Numbered from the stretch's first letter, positions 18,403 through 27,206 are shown. The stretch is DNA of 32,391 nucleotides from Emiliania huxleyi CCMP1516 (GCF_000372725.1 NW_005200169.1:137524-169914), one strand, 5' to 3'. Numbers and translations: made by a program. Notes: generated by a model not told the origin, from the letters alone.

Positions 18403-18634
18403 AGGGGGGGGGGGGAGGGGCACGAGGTCGATTTCGGTGCTGGATCGCTGGTTGGTTCGTCGAATGGTAGGTTCGTCGAACCGGCCAAGGGGTGGGGGGA
18501 GAAAGAACGGCTCGCAGGCTGTGCCATTATTGCAGCGGAGCATAACGTGGTTAAGGGAGTCGGAGATTGGAGATGGTGTAACGGGTGGAATGGCACAGCC
18601 TTCTAACGCGTGGGCGGTCGGGTCGATCAACGCG

Positions 18635-19534
18635 TCACGAGTAGAGAATCAGGACCCGGCAACGCTTTGCCCCGGTTGGCGGGGTGAAGTTGACGCTCTC
18701 GGTGATCCCCGACCCGTCGAGCCTCAGACGAACCTCGTCGCAGGAGTACTGGCGTCGGGGCATGGTGGTGCGAACGGCGCTGCTGCGCGCCTGAGGGGGG
18801 GGGGGGGGGGGTTGTGATTTCCAGTCCCCAAAGCAAAGCAAAAAGCGCAGGCCCCCCCCCTTGTCAATGTGGGACGCCTCGTCCTGCTCGGCAGGCTCGC
18901 TGATGGGGATGGGGTGATGGTCGTCACTGCTCTCCGAGCCCGCCTCGCTCAGCTCCACCGCGGGCTCCTCCGCACTTGACTTCGCTTCCGCCGCCTTGGG
19001 AGGGCCGCCATTGCGCCGGGGCTTCTGGGGGCTCTTACGCTTTAGTCCCGTTTTTTCGCCGGATCGCTCGGCAAACTTTTGGGCCAAGTCCTTGCTCTTT
19101 TCCGGGCCCTGATGGCGTGCCTGTGAGGGGTCAAGCAAGGGCGGCTCGCTCAACGGGGCAGGGCGGGGCGGTGGGGGAAGGGGGGAGGGCTCCGGGGGGG
19201 GCCGGGGGGCGAGAGCCTGTGTCTCTACGTTACATCATCTAAACACGCGCGTAGGCCAGCGCCGCCTCCGCCGCCGAGCTGAAGCTCCCGAGGCACTTGC
19301 GCTTCCTATCGATGGTGACTTCGGCCCGGAACCGGGACCTGCATGCACAGGTGGGAGGGAGACGGTGCAAACAAGTCATTGGGACAGTGCGGGCGGCACG
19401 GTGATGGACCTGCAGGCGGGATCCCTCGTGACGCCAAGATAGCCCGTCGCATTTGAGCTTGGGACGAGGTAAAGCCCGCCCGCCTCCGCCACGGCGCGCG
19501 CCGTCTCGCCGCGCATGAGGTCAATTCGGGGCAT
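18635..19534 (-). CDS. AP2/ERF-domain protein (putative transcription factor), 3 exons
   Basis: Exons 19410-19534, 19251-19338 and 18635-19120 give 699 nt, 232 residues. The first two joins create a full AP2 fold: GGLYLVPSSNATGYLGVTRD, then RFRAEVTIDRKRKCLGSF, then SSAAEAALAYARHQGPE, the usual three-strand plus helix pattern with G-Y-x-G-V, the R-F-x-A core and the LGSF/AAEAALAYAR helix. AP2 domains bind GC-rich DNA and are abundant in haptophytes. The rest is a Lys/Arg-rich and acidic low-complexity region (KRKSPQKPRRNGGPPK, SESSDDHHPIPISEPAE) with likely nuclear signals. Its final ~60 residues include a poly-Pro stretch from a G run, so a further intron there is possible. The intron 19121-19250 is GC-AG, 19339-19409 GT-AG. 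The ATG at 19534 is the first in frame before the domain; upstream exons cannot be excluded. Confidence 0.8.
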
Positions 19535-20026
19535 AGCGAGCAAACTTCCAGGTCGTCCCTTTGAGGTCGCGACCTTTGAGGAGCTCAGGGAACGAAACTT
19601 CGGGCTTCTTATCTCAACCTACCTGTGAACACCTCACTGTCTCGTTGGTCGGACTGTGTTTCGCCTTCCCATCAATGTTCGTTTACATTGAGGTGATGTG
19701 GAGTCTGGCCGCGCGGCGGGCGGCGGGACGGACGTAAGATAATCAATCAACTGTCTGCGGTTACTGGACCGTCACGTGTTCAACGACGTTGAACAGTGTT
19801 CAACCACGGCGCTGTTCACAGCGCGCGCGGACGGCCGTTCTGCGAGTCCAGCTCCGCTGGACTTTTGTAAAGCATGCTTGTGGCAAGTTACAGACGCTCA
19901 AATGACGTGTGAGTGTTAGAGTTGTTTGGTATTGCTAAAAATCTCTCTCTCAGACGCTAGTATCGACCTCAGAGACCCAAACACGAATTAATAATTAAGG
20001 CTCAAAGTATGGTTGAACAACCGTTG
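19535..20026. other. Intergenic region upstream of the AP2 gene
   Basis: Lower GC than its surroundings. It contains repeated GTTCAAC/GTTGAAC words, among them the palindrome at 19778-19794, and CTGTTCACAG at 19812. A short plus-strand open stretch at 19545-19628 (FEVATFEELRERNFGLL) looks coding-like but has no support. Confidence 0.45.
19778..19794. promoter_or_regulatory. 17-bp palindrome GTTCAACGACGTTGAAC
   Basis: Perfect 8-bp arms around one base. Further GTTCAAC and GTTGAAC words follow at 19798, 20013 and 20022. It may be a binding site in the promoter of the AP2 gene or the edge of the repeat at 20027. Confidence 0.5.
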
Positions 20027-20335
20027 AACAAGGGAGGGATGGGAGGACGGCACGCCGCCACCACACAGGGATTTTAAGGAGAGGTGTGTGGTGCGCTAGC
20101 CGTCGCCCACCCTAGGGAGTCTGCCTCTTCCTATCTCTCTTCGCAGTCTCTCGCCGCTTCTCGCTGCAACCTTCATGCCACCTCGCGGTCTTCCCACTCT
20201 CGTCGTTCTCTCCCTTGTCATTTCCTCCTCTGTCGCGTCGTTCTCTTCTGCCTCGTCCTGTGACGCCACCGCCTGCCGGTCCCTTGTTCTCGCGGCTTCT
20301 TTCGCCTTTCGGGCCGGGAGAAAGGGGAGTGACAC
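20027..20335 (-). mobile_element. Dispersed repeat copy C with coding tail, antisense to the isomerase promoter
   Basis: On the minus strand a frame ends at 20096 with TTRVGRPRGGMKVAARSGER and PRVGDG, nearly the same peptide as copy A. Most changes between the copies are synonymous or conservative, so the element encoded protein when it spread. It lies 87 bp upstream of the isomerase start codon, so that gene's promoter or 5' leader is within or next to the element. Confidence 0.65.
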
Positions 20336-20421
20336 TGGATGCTTTTTTTGGGGGTGGCGAAGCGAAGAGAGTGGTGCGCGCTCCTCTCTGAGAAAATTCT
20401 AGCTGCCCTGCTTGGACTCCA

Positions 20422-20985
20422 ATGACTGGCTTTCTGCATCTCGTTCTCGCACCGGCAGTCGTCGCGCTGATCGTCGGGCCCGCTCCGGCAGCAACGATAA
20501 GGGGCGGGAACATGCGGTGCGGGCCCGTGAGCTTGGGACTCTTTGATGCATTCAAGAAGGCGTTCGACAACAAGGATTACACCAACTCGCCGGCGACGTA
20601 CGAGCAAACAAACGCTCGCGCGAGCCACATCCTCGTGCCGACAGAGGCTCAGGCGCTTGAGATCAAGTCCGCGCTTGAAAGCGGCCGCATGGACTTTAGC
20701 GAGGCCGCAATGAAGCACAGCACTTGCAACTCGGCGGCGCGGGGCGGTAAGCTTGGGAAGTTCACGCCCGGGCAAATGGTGAAGGAGTTTGACGACGTTG
20801 TCTTTGGGCTATACGATACCGGCTTGATCAACCCCAAAAACGAGGCGGACATCTACGAGCCCAAGTACGCTCTCGATGAAGTCCACGGCCCGGTGGCTAC
20901 CCAGTTCGGCTTTCACCTCATCAAAATTGAGACACGCTACATCTCTGAGAGCGACTTCCGGCTGAAGCAGAGCGCCGGCCTGTGA
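20422..20985 (+). CDS. Parvulin-type peptidyl-prolyl cis-trans isomerase, secreted or plastid-targeted
   Basis: Single exon, 187 residues. Residues 1-24 are a hydrophobic signal (LVLAPAVVALIVGPAPAATI), followed by GLFDAFKKAFDNKDYTNSP, a spacer typical of algal plastid parvulins. The rotamase domain (~70-177) has ARASHILVPTEAQALEI, the MDFSEAAMKHSTCNSAARGG block with GKLGKFTPGQMVKEFDDVVF, and VATQFGFHLIKIETR. These include the His-Ile start, the Cys-x-Ser/ARGG loop and the final GFHLIKI of active parvulins. The enzyme speeds cis-trans isomerisation of proline peptide bonds during folding. A signal peptide followed by a short transit-like region would send it through the ER to a complex plastid; that location is inference. 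A mobile-element copy lies directly upstream. Confidence 0.92.
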   Translation: MTGFLHLVLAPAVVALIVGPAPAATIRGGNMRCGPVSLGLFDAFKKAFDNKDYTNSPATYEQTNARASHILVPTEAQALEIKSALESGRMDFSEAAMKHSTCNSAARGGKLGKFTPGQMVKEFDDVVFGLYDTGLINPKNEADIYEPKYALDEVHGPVATQFGFHLIKIETRYISESDFRLKQSAGL

Positions 20986-21494
20986 GGTGGTCGTCGCGTC
21001 GGACGCTCTCGGGCCTCGAGGACTGTGATCTGCGTGTTGCATACAGACACACTATATCGTCCCGGGGGTTGCCCCTCACGCACGCCCACGTCGCGCACGT
21101 GCGGCTTGTACTCGCTCTACTCTCGTTGTCTCCTCTCGAGTCTCGCGCGTCGCGGATAATCTCTCACATGTGCCAGTTGTCGAGACTGTTTTTATTCTAC
21201 GTCGCTGCCCTTTTTCCGGCGAGAGACCGCAGTCCCGCGCACAGGGACGCTCTCGCTCGCTCTACCTCTAGCCTCTACGGCTTTATACACACTATCACTA
21301 ACAGGATTTTGTAGCCCACAGACTCACACTCGATGCGCCCGCACCTCTCCCCGCTGCCCGCTGCAGCGGGCACCCACCGCGCACAACCTCGAGAACAGAG
21401 AACACGACTCTCTTCTTGATACAACATGTACTGGTTATACTGCGTGCAGCGTGCGCGCACGGCGGCCGGGCCGGCTTGCTCTCCCCCTGCGCGG
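20986..21494. other. Intergenic spacer between convergent genes
   Basis: Contains both 3' ends. The segment is comparatively T-rich (21180-21310), with TTTTTATTCTACG and ACAGGATTTTGTAG, but no gene or repeat is recognised. Confidence 0.5.
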
Positions 21495-22485
21495 TCAGTG
21501 CTTCCGCCGCTTGAATGCGCTGAGTGCGGCGCCATCGCTCTCGACCGCGCGCAGCCCGTCGGTGCAGCGGGGCCCGCCGCCACCGCCGGCACCGCCGCCG
21601 CCGCCGCCTGGAGGAGCACGCGCCTGGGCGGTCTCGCGCCGGTGCGCGTGGAAGTTTGCGTTGAAGTTGCTCGGAATGACCAGCGACGGCCCCACGCCAC
21701 CGCCGGCCGCCGCGGCGCGCTGCGCGCGCTGTTCGACCGCGCGCCGCTTGGCCGCCTCGGTCGCCTCCACCGTCGCCATCCGCTCCTCCACCGAGAGCTC
21801 CACCTACGGTCGAGCAGACGAGGGGACGCGTCGCGTACGTGTTGCCGAGGACGCGCCCAGCCCCCGAGAGAGATGCTCGCCTCGGCGATGCCGGCGAGCC
21901 AGCGCGTCGCTGCGCCGCCCTGCTCGTCGGCGCCCTGCTGCACCATCGCCTGCTCGTGCCGCAGGTGCCCCAGCGCAATTGCCTCCCGCATGTGCGCCGG
22001 CGCCACGTACAGAGAGTCTTCGTCGCCGTCGGCGGCGCCCTCCGCCGCGCCGTCGGCGCTCCCGCCGTTCTTCATCTGCTCCTCGATATACCGCAGCATG
22101 TTGGGGTCCACCTCGCTCGCGTCCGCCTGCGCCGTGAACGTCGAGTCGAGCCCCGCGCCACCGTCGCCCGCGTCGCCGCCCTCTTCGCCGCCGCCCTCCT
22201 CCGCCGCACCGCCCTCCGCCCTGATGTCGAGCGCGACACCCTTTGTGCGCTGACGCTGGCGCTGCAGCTCGCGCATCACCGTCAGCGAGTTCCTACGAAG
22301 CGCAAGGCGGCATGAGCGGGGCGCGGCCCGAGAGAGGGCAGTTGCGGCGCGGCGCACCCTGGGCGGCCGGCCGGAGCCGCATCAGCGTCCGCGTCGGCCT
22401 CGGCCTCGGACGCGCCGCGCTTCCGGATGTTGGCCGGCCGGCGCGGCTTCTTGAAGGTGGGCGCTGGCGCAGCCTCGTCCGTCAT
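21495..22485 (-). CDS. TLS1 / C9orf78 family splicing-associated protein, 3 exons
   Basis: Exons 22358-22485, 21881-22292 and 21495-21803; 849 nt, 282 residues. The family binds spliceosome components (human C9orf78 binds BRR2; yeast Tls1 acts in splicing of telomere factors). The order of conserved blocks matches: basic start FKKPRRPANIRKR, MRELQRQRQRTKGVALDI, LDSTFTAQADASEVDPNML with RYIEEQM, DSLYVAPAHMRE, TRWLAGIAEVELSVEERMAT with EATEAAKRR, LVIPSNFNANFHAHRRE and the basic end LSAFKRRKH. The block AGIAE-VELSVEE forms only after removing the GC-AG intron 21804-21880, whose first bases resemble the next exon. The first intron (22293-22357) is GT-AG. The acidic Gly/Glu insert (AEEGGGEEGGDAGDGG) is longer than in animals. 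Function is taken from the family. Confidence 0.88.
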
Positions 22486-23531
22486 GTGTGCTCCTATTAC
22501 TGTTTTGCTGTTCACAGCTAGGGGAGGGACGGCCTCTGCGGCAAAGTCAAACCACCCCACCACCCACCACCCACCGCCTCCCTCCCACCACCGCAGCAAA
22601 CCTTCGGCTCCCGCTCAGAGGCTCGCCGCGCCCGTGCGGCGCGCCGAGGTGGCGCCGAGGCCGGCGCCTTGCACCCGGCCCTGAGCGAGAGTTGTTTTGT
22701 TTAAATTCTTTTTTCCTGGATGTGAGGCTGCCGACTGCAATCCAAGTGCTCCGCCCTCGCACAACACTCTCAACGAACAGCAAGATCCAGAATGCACGGC
22801 ATGGGAGGTGGATTCTAATAACCGTTTTGGCGCTTGGTCTTGGACTCGTACGTGGCTGGGTTCACAGCGATTGTAGGAAAATGTCGAAAACACTTGACGG
22901 TCGCGGCCTTCCGACTCGCGCCTCCGCCTCACTGGCACTATTGTAGCCCTGGCCGGTGCGCGTGCAGAGTTGAAGTTCCGGAGTGAAAATTCGAACGCGT
23001 TCTCTCACGGTGACCAAAAAATGTCCACCTAGAGGCACCTCTGGAGGCAGGCCGCCGCACGCCGGCGACACAGCTCCAGCTGTCGAGCTGACCCGCAGCT
23101 CCTCTCAGAGCGGGAACTGTGACGAAAGTTGACTGAGGCGGTTGTCAGGAATCATCATACGGATCACATGGTGGCTCTCTCATGACGGGCAACCGCCCGA
23201 CCACTCCTGGGTGGCACTGCCACCGGTGTCGCTCGACGTCCTGTCGACAGCGTGCCGACAGCGACACAGACCATGTGGGACGCGTCGAGTATCGACCTCT
23301 ACTGCTTACCCAGCCTTCGAGTGTATCCTGACTGTGGTCCCACACCCACTGGTGTCCATCTCAGAGACCGCAGGAGGTCATGAGGGTCGATGGGAGTGCC
23401 AACCCCACAATGCCTAAAAACCCAGCCCAGTAACGTATATCGACGTATGCGATATGGATACGATCGTCGCCGTTTTGCTGAGTACTGAGAGGCGTGTCGG
23501 TCGCCCCACGCGCCCGCACCCACCTCAAGCC
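22486..23531. other. Intergenic region between TLS1-like and bilin reductase genes
   Basis: About 1 kb without a supported gene. It holds CTGTTCACAG near the TLS1-like start (22510), GGTTCACAG at 22859, and a small stem GTGTCGCT/AGCGACAC around 23226-23266. The codon pattern is not coding-like. Confidence 0.45.
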
Positions 23532-24614
23532 TTAGTGCGCCTGCTCCCCTCGCGCGAGGCGGAGCGGCAAGTCGAAGAGCGACTCGCGCAGCAGCCGTCC
23601 GGCCGCCTCCTCGCCAAACAAGCGCGAGAGCATCGGGCGCGCAGGGTCCCTCTCGGTGCGGTAGGTTGCGTACTCGAGCTGAGCCGCAAGCACAGCGTCG
23701 AGCTCGGAAGCGGGCGGCGGCGACGGGGGAGGCGGGTCCGCGAGCAGCCGAAGGTAGGCCCTCGTGTAGTCTTCCATCGCCGGCAGCAGCAGCGAGACGA
23801 GCTCGTCCGGAGGGGTGCTGGCCGGCAGCCGCGACCAGAGGAAACGGTCCGAGAAGAAGCGGGCAGAGTCGGGCGGCACCGGCCCTCCGGGCGGGAGCCG
23901 TCGCCGGTGTTTCGCGTACGCGGCGTCGAGCTGCGCCTACACCTCGGCTCACCTCGGCTCATCTCGGCTCATCTCGGATCATCTCGAAGCCGGTGGTGCG
24001 GCGTCGAGACGCGCCTCGGCCTCGGCGCAGTGCGGGCGGGCGGGGCCATTCGGCTGCCTGAGGTGGATGAGCGCGGAGGGTGAGGCGAGCCGCGAACTTC
24101 TCCATGCGCGCTGTGTGGGACAGTCCGCAGCCCGACAGGAGTGCAGGCCCGCGGAGAGTTCAGCATCTAGAGAGTGCCAGTCGATGGCGACCAGCGAGCC
24201 GCCGGGCAGCGTGACGAGGTCCGCCGAGAGGGTGGGCAGCGCCGAGTCGAGCCGCGGGAAGAAGCACAGGTTGAGCACCTGCAGCGATGAGCCGCCGTCG
24301 AGCAGCAGCAGCCTGCCGTGCCGGAGGCGTTCGCTCGAGAAGGCGCGCACGCTCAGTAGCGCAGGCGTGGCGCCACCGTGCCCGTCGCCGCTGCGCAGCA
24401 GCTGCAGATCTCCCGGCGACGGGTACGGCGCCAGAGGTACCGCCGCCTCGTCGAGCAACTCGAACGTCCGGTGGACAAATGGAGCATAGAGGCCGCTCGC
24501 GGGTGGCAGGCCGGTGTAAAGCGCTTCCGCCTTCAGCGGCGGTTGAGCGCGAGGGGCGGCGGCGGCGAGCGCGACGAGGATGGGTTGGAGCATATAGGGT
24601 TGGAGCATGTACAT
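23532..24614 (-). CDS. Ferredoxin-dependent bilin reductase (HY2/PcyA/PebB family)
   Basis: Exons 24015-24614 and 23532-23936; 1005 nt, 334 residues. The family reduces biliverdin with ferredoxin to phycobilins or phytochromobilin in plastids. Landmarks: LLLDGGSSLQVLNLCFFPRL, DLVTLPGGSLVAIDWHSL (conserved D-x-V-x-L-P-G and A-I-D-W), then after the splice AEAQLDAAYAKHRRRL, DSARFFSDRFLWSR, MEDYTRAYLRLL, LEYATYRTERDPARPMLSRL and FGEEAAGRLLRESLFDLP, the family C-terminus. The start LQPILVALAAAAPRAQPP is a hydrophobic leader consistent with plastid import. The intron 23937-24014 is GC-AG and its first 20 bases resemble the next exon. The stretch between HSLDAEL and AEAE (24030-24130) fits the family poorly, so one more small intron may be hidden there. 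Which bilin it makes cannot be told from sequence alone. Confidence 0.85.
23937..24014 (-). other. GC-AG intron with exon-like start and 10-bp repeats
   Basis: The intron begins GCGCGTCTCGACGCCGCACC and the next exon GCGCAGCTCGACGCCGCGTA (15 of 20 equal). The middle is GAGATGAGCC-type units with period 10. Confidence 0.75.
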
Positions 24615-24686
24615 ACACACACACACACACGTTATGATGCTCTCGTTCCGTGGTCAAAAGAAACTTTACAGCCAAACTCCCTCGCA

Positions 24687-24895
24687 CAAGACCGACGAGA
24701 GTGGGACGGCCGCGAGGTGGCATGAAGGTTGCAGCGAGAAGCGGCGAGAGACTGCGAAAAGAGATACGAAGAGGCAGACTCCCCAGGGTGGGCGACGGCT
24801 AGCGCACCACACTCCTCTCCTTAAAATCCCTGTGTGGTGGCGGCGTGCCGTTCTCCCATCCCTCCCTTGGGTTGTGTGTTTTCTTTCTTTCTTTA
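24687..24895 (+). mobile_element. Dispersed repeat copy B
   Basis: Same orientation as copy A. It holds GTGGGACGGCCGCGAGGTGG, the frame RRVGRPRGGMKVAAR ending at a TAG at 24800-24802, and the CCTTAAAATCCCTGTGTGGT tail. It lies ~75 bp upstream of the bilin reductase start, on the opposite strand, so it is in that gene's promoter. Confidence 0.75.
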
Positions 24896-25265
24896 ACACT
24901 GGGCACGGGACTGGCGCGCACTGGCACTAACACAGGTACACCACGGGAGCCGCCTAAGCGACTCCTGCGAGGGTGGCGAGGCACTTAGCTCCGTGCACCC
25001 GCCCACCCCCGCCACAGGCAAGCTCATTCACGACCTGCTCTGCGATTGCCGTGTGAAGAACGACTGAGATGCGCTGCTTCTGCAGCCCCAGCCAGCTCTT
25101 GGTGGTCCAAGTCACCTCAAAAGAATTGAGGTTACCCGAAAGCGAATGCCATGTCCGCCTTTTTGTTTCATAACATCGAAGGCTAAGCTCAAAGAATTTA
25201 AAAGGCGGCCAAAAGAAATTTGAAAAGGAATCGCACAGCACGGTTCACGCGACAGGCAAGGCGCT
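24896..25265. other. Repeat-derived stretch with possible minus-strand exon
   Basis: Includes the second copies of the 11077-11134 and 6828-6882 repeats. Between about 25130 and 24957 the minus strand has an open frame with KSWLGLQKQRISVVLHTAIA and QVVNELACGGGG ending at a TAG. It looks coding-like, but the family is unknown. Confidence 0.35.
25144..25198 (+). repeat. Dispersed repeat, copy 2 (other copy 6828-6882)
   Basis: Shares GCCATGTCCGCCTT and TTTCATAACATCGAAGGCTA with copy 1. Confidence 0.75.
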
Positions 25266-25289
25266 CGACGGCTTCCTCAGAAGCCGTCG
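25266..25289. repeat. Short perfect hairpin
   Basis: Arms CGACGGCTTC and GAAGCCGTCG are separated by CTCA: a 10-bp stem with a 4-nt loop. Confidence 0.8.
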
Positions 25290-25309
25290 CCCCCACCACA
25301 GGAGCAGTC

Positions 25310-25480
25310 ACTCCACTCCCACTCCGGCGCCCACCCCACCCCACCCCCCCGACATCCCCACCAGATCCCACCCCACAACCCTGCCCCACCCCGACCCGAG
25401 CAACCTCCCTGCCCCACCCCGGCGCACCCCGACCCGACCCAAACCACCCCGCTCCGCCCCGCCCCGCCCCCCTCACCGGA
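25310..25480. repeat. C-rich tract (G-rich on the minus strand)
   Basis: About 170 bp of CCCCA/CCCCG/ACCC units. The minus strand has many GGG/GGGG runs, enough for several G-quadruplexes. It follows a candidate donor site (CCG/GTGAGG at 25477/25476) and may be an intron of the minus-strand gene next to it. Confidence 0.8.
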
Positions 25481-25750
25481 CAAACCCTGAAGCCGCACTC
25501 GCCCCTTCGCCGCCCGCCGGCGGCGGTTGTTCGCGTCCGCCTCTCCCACGCCTTCCTCCGCCTTGAGGAATTCGAGCCTCCATGGCTCCTGCTTAAGCAG
25601 GAGCGCCTTGACAGCCGCAAGAGCAGCGTCGCAAGCCGCCTCCCGAGAGAGGCCGTCCGCGAGCGCCGCCGCATGCGCCGCCAACCCAGCCGCCTTTCGC
25701 GCCTCAAAGTTGGCATCCCCGTGCTCCTCGATGTCCGAAGGAGTTGGTTG
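25477..25750 (-). CDS. Candidate exon, unknown helical protein
   Basis: The minus-strand frame is open from 25750 (just after a TGA) and runs PTPSDIEEHGDANFEARKAA, then DGLSREAACDAALAAVKALL and LKQEPWRLEFLKAEEGVGEA to a GTGAGG donor after base 25477. Composition and the donor favour a real exon. No start codon or acceptor was found at the upstream side, and no family is recognised. The G-rich tract beyond would be its intron. Confidence 0.4.
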
Positions 25751-25801
25751 TCAATGACACTGACATGCACATGCATGTACATGTGCATGTGCATGTGAGC
25801 G

Positions 25802-26695
25802 ATGGCCCCGCCTGCTCACCTACAGACCACCAACGACGTGATCCTGTCCTACAACTTCTCCAGGGCGGGGCACGGCTTGACTCTCGGCATCCTCTGGTGC
25901 GTCATCTTGCGGCGGAACGACGAGCAGCGGGCCAAGCTCGGCATCCTCTTTGACTTCAAGATCAGCGTGGAGACTGTTCGCACCCTGAACTCCAACAGGA
26001 TCCCGCTGGCCGTGTATACGAATCTAAGCCCGGGTTCACTCGATGCGCCGGGCAAGCTGCGGCAGCGGCCCGGCGACGCCTCGTCCATGTTGTGGACGTG
26101 GGCCAAGCCATCTATCGACAGCGTGCCGGCAGCCGGCAGGGGGTCAATGATCCCGATGCGGCAAGTGTACCTGCACAAGCTGCGGGCGCTGGCGACCACG
26201 CCCTTTGAGCAAACCGTGTATCTTGACACGGACGTAGTCCTTTTGAGGCGCGACTTTGTGCAGAGCATGCGGTGGGTGGCAGAGGTGTCCGACCTCGCCA
26301 TGCCGCTGGACCCAAACCGCGACAGCCCCTTCGACATGGTGCCGATGGGGTGCAGCTGCGTGATGGTCTACCGCCGGTGCGAAGCCACACTTCAGCTCTT
26401 CGAGCGCGCCTCTGCGCTCTTGCGAGAGGGCTCGCGCCAAGGCGTACGGCAGAGCGACCAGGAGATGCTGTACTTGGCGTGGCGCGAGGCGCCGCAGCGG
26501 CTGCGCGTGCTGCTGCTGCCGGAAGAGTTTTACTGCTTTTCCAACAACGGTTCCTCCGAGTGGCAAAGCGCGCACCGCACCTACGCGTGCTGGGCGGCCC
26601 ACGACCACTCGGCGCGCAATCGGCTCAGCCTAGTGAAGGAGTTGAAGCCGCTGGGAGCTACCGCGGAAGAAGCAGGTAAGATTGCTTCAGCGTGA
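25802..26695 (+). CDS. Glycosyltransferase with DxD motif (nucleotide-diphospho-sugar transferase fold)
   Basis: From the ATG at 25802 the frame holds RIPLAVYTNLSPGSL, then MRQVYLHKLRALATTPFEQT and VYLDTDVVLLRRDF. D142-T-D144 is the metal and sugar-nucleotide binding DxD motif of GT-A enzymes, after the usual K-x-x-A-L helix. Later AMPLDPNRDSPFDMVPMGCS and QSDQEMLYLAW match the acceptor-side and Q-x-D/E segments of GT8/GT77-like transferases. The frame runs to a TGA at 26693, but an excellent donor GCAG/GTAAGATT occurs at 26673/26674, so the last residues (KIASA) are probably intronic and the gene goes on downstream. No signal anchor is visible at the start (MAPPAHLQTTNDVI), so an upstream exon is possible. 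It likely glycosylates surface protein or polysaccharide in the Golgi; donor and acceptor are unknown. Confidence 0.7.
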   Translation: MAPPAHLQTTNDVILSYNFSRAGHGLTLGILWCVILRRNDEQRAKLGILFDFKISVETVRTLNSNRIPLAVYTNLSPGSLDAPGKLRQRPGDASSMLWTWAKPSIDSVPAAGRGSMIPMRQVYLHKLRALATTPFEQTVYLDTDVVLLRRDFVQSMRWVAEVSDLAMPLDPNRDSPFDMVPMGCSCVMVYRRCEATLQLFERASALLREGSRQGVRQSDQEMLYLAWREAPQRLRVLLLPEEFYCFSNNGSSEWQSAHRTYACWAAHDHSARNRLSLVKELKPLGATAEEAGKIASA

Positions 26696-27206
26696 CCCTT
26701 CGCTGACGATGTTGTCTAATGCAATTGCCCAACCCAGACTCCCTTCACACTCTCTCTCCCCTAGAGTCCCGTGGCGTCGTCCTGACGCTAGAGTCAGGAG
26801 CGAGGTCCCGTCCGTCCGCCGTCTCGTGACCGTCGTACCACCATTGCACCAAGACTCAACCTACAATCCCAGAGTCGGCGCCACCGGGGCGGGCGTTTGC
26901 CCGCCCAGGACGCTCCGGCCGAACGTGGCAGCGTCGTCTGTCCACGGGCCTTCATGCGCTATCGTACATAGCGCGTGAACAGACTTGGGACTTCCGTCAC
27001 GAACAGCCTTTCGCGGAAGTCCCAACGCGCTATCGTACATATCCGCTCAATGCTCGCAATCTTCATCCCCGCCTATGACGTCAGCCGGGACCCCCCGTGC
27101 GGGGCCTTCCGGCGCCTGCTTGACATTGATACTTTCGGCGGTGTATCGATCTTTTCGCGGAGATATGGCTTAGCGTTTTTAAATCTTAAGCGCCAGGTCT
27201 GACGAT
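26696..27206. other. Non-coding stretch, possible intron of the glycosyltransferase gene
   Basis: No domain or coding-like frame was found. It contains the direct-repeat-flanked hairpin at 26956-27041. Confidence 0.4.
26956..27041. mobile_element. Tiny element: hairpin flanked by 15-bp direct repeats
   Basis: GCGCTATCGTACATA occurs at 26956-26970 and 27027-27041. Between them TGGGACTTCCG (26986-26996) pairs with CGGAAGTCCCA (27014-27024). Direct repeats outside an inverted repeat are the layout of a small insertion with a target-site duplication, although 15 bp is long for most DNA transposons. Confidence 0.6.

Larger units (their letters stand above)
17687..18634. other. Intergenic stretch with assembly gap
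   Basis: Contains one copy of the 95-bp dispersed repeat, an alternating CGCG-rich segment (17925-17960) and a CA-rich segment near 18065. The open frames on both strands are Arg/Pro/Ala low-complexity and show no domain. Nothing more can be supported. Confidence 0.5.

Noticed and set aside
19545..19628. Plus-strand stretch FEVATFEELRERNFGLL
   Set aside because: It looks coding-like but is only ~28 codons, has no splice sites or partner exons, and lies just upstream of the AP2 start on the other strand.
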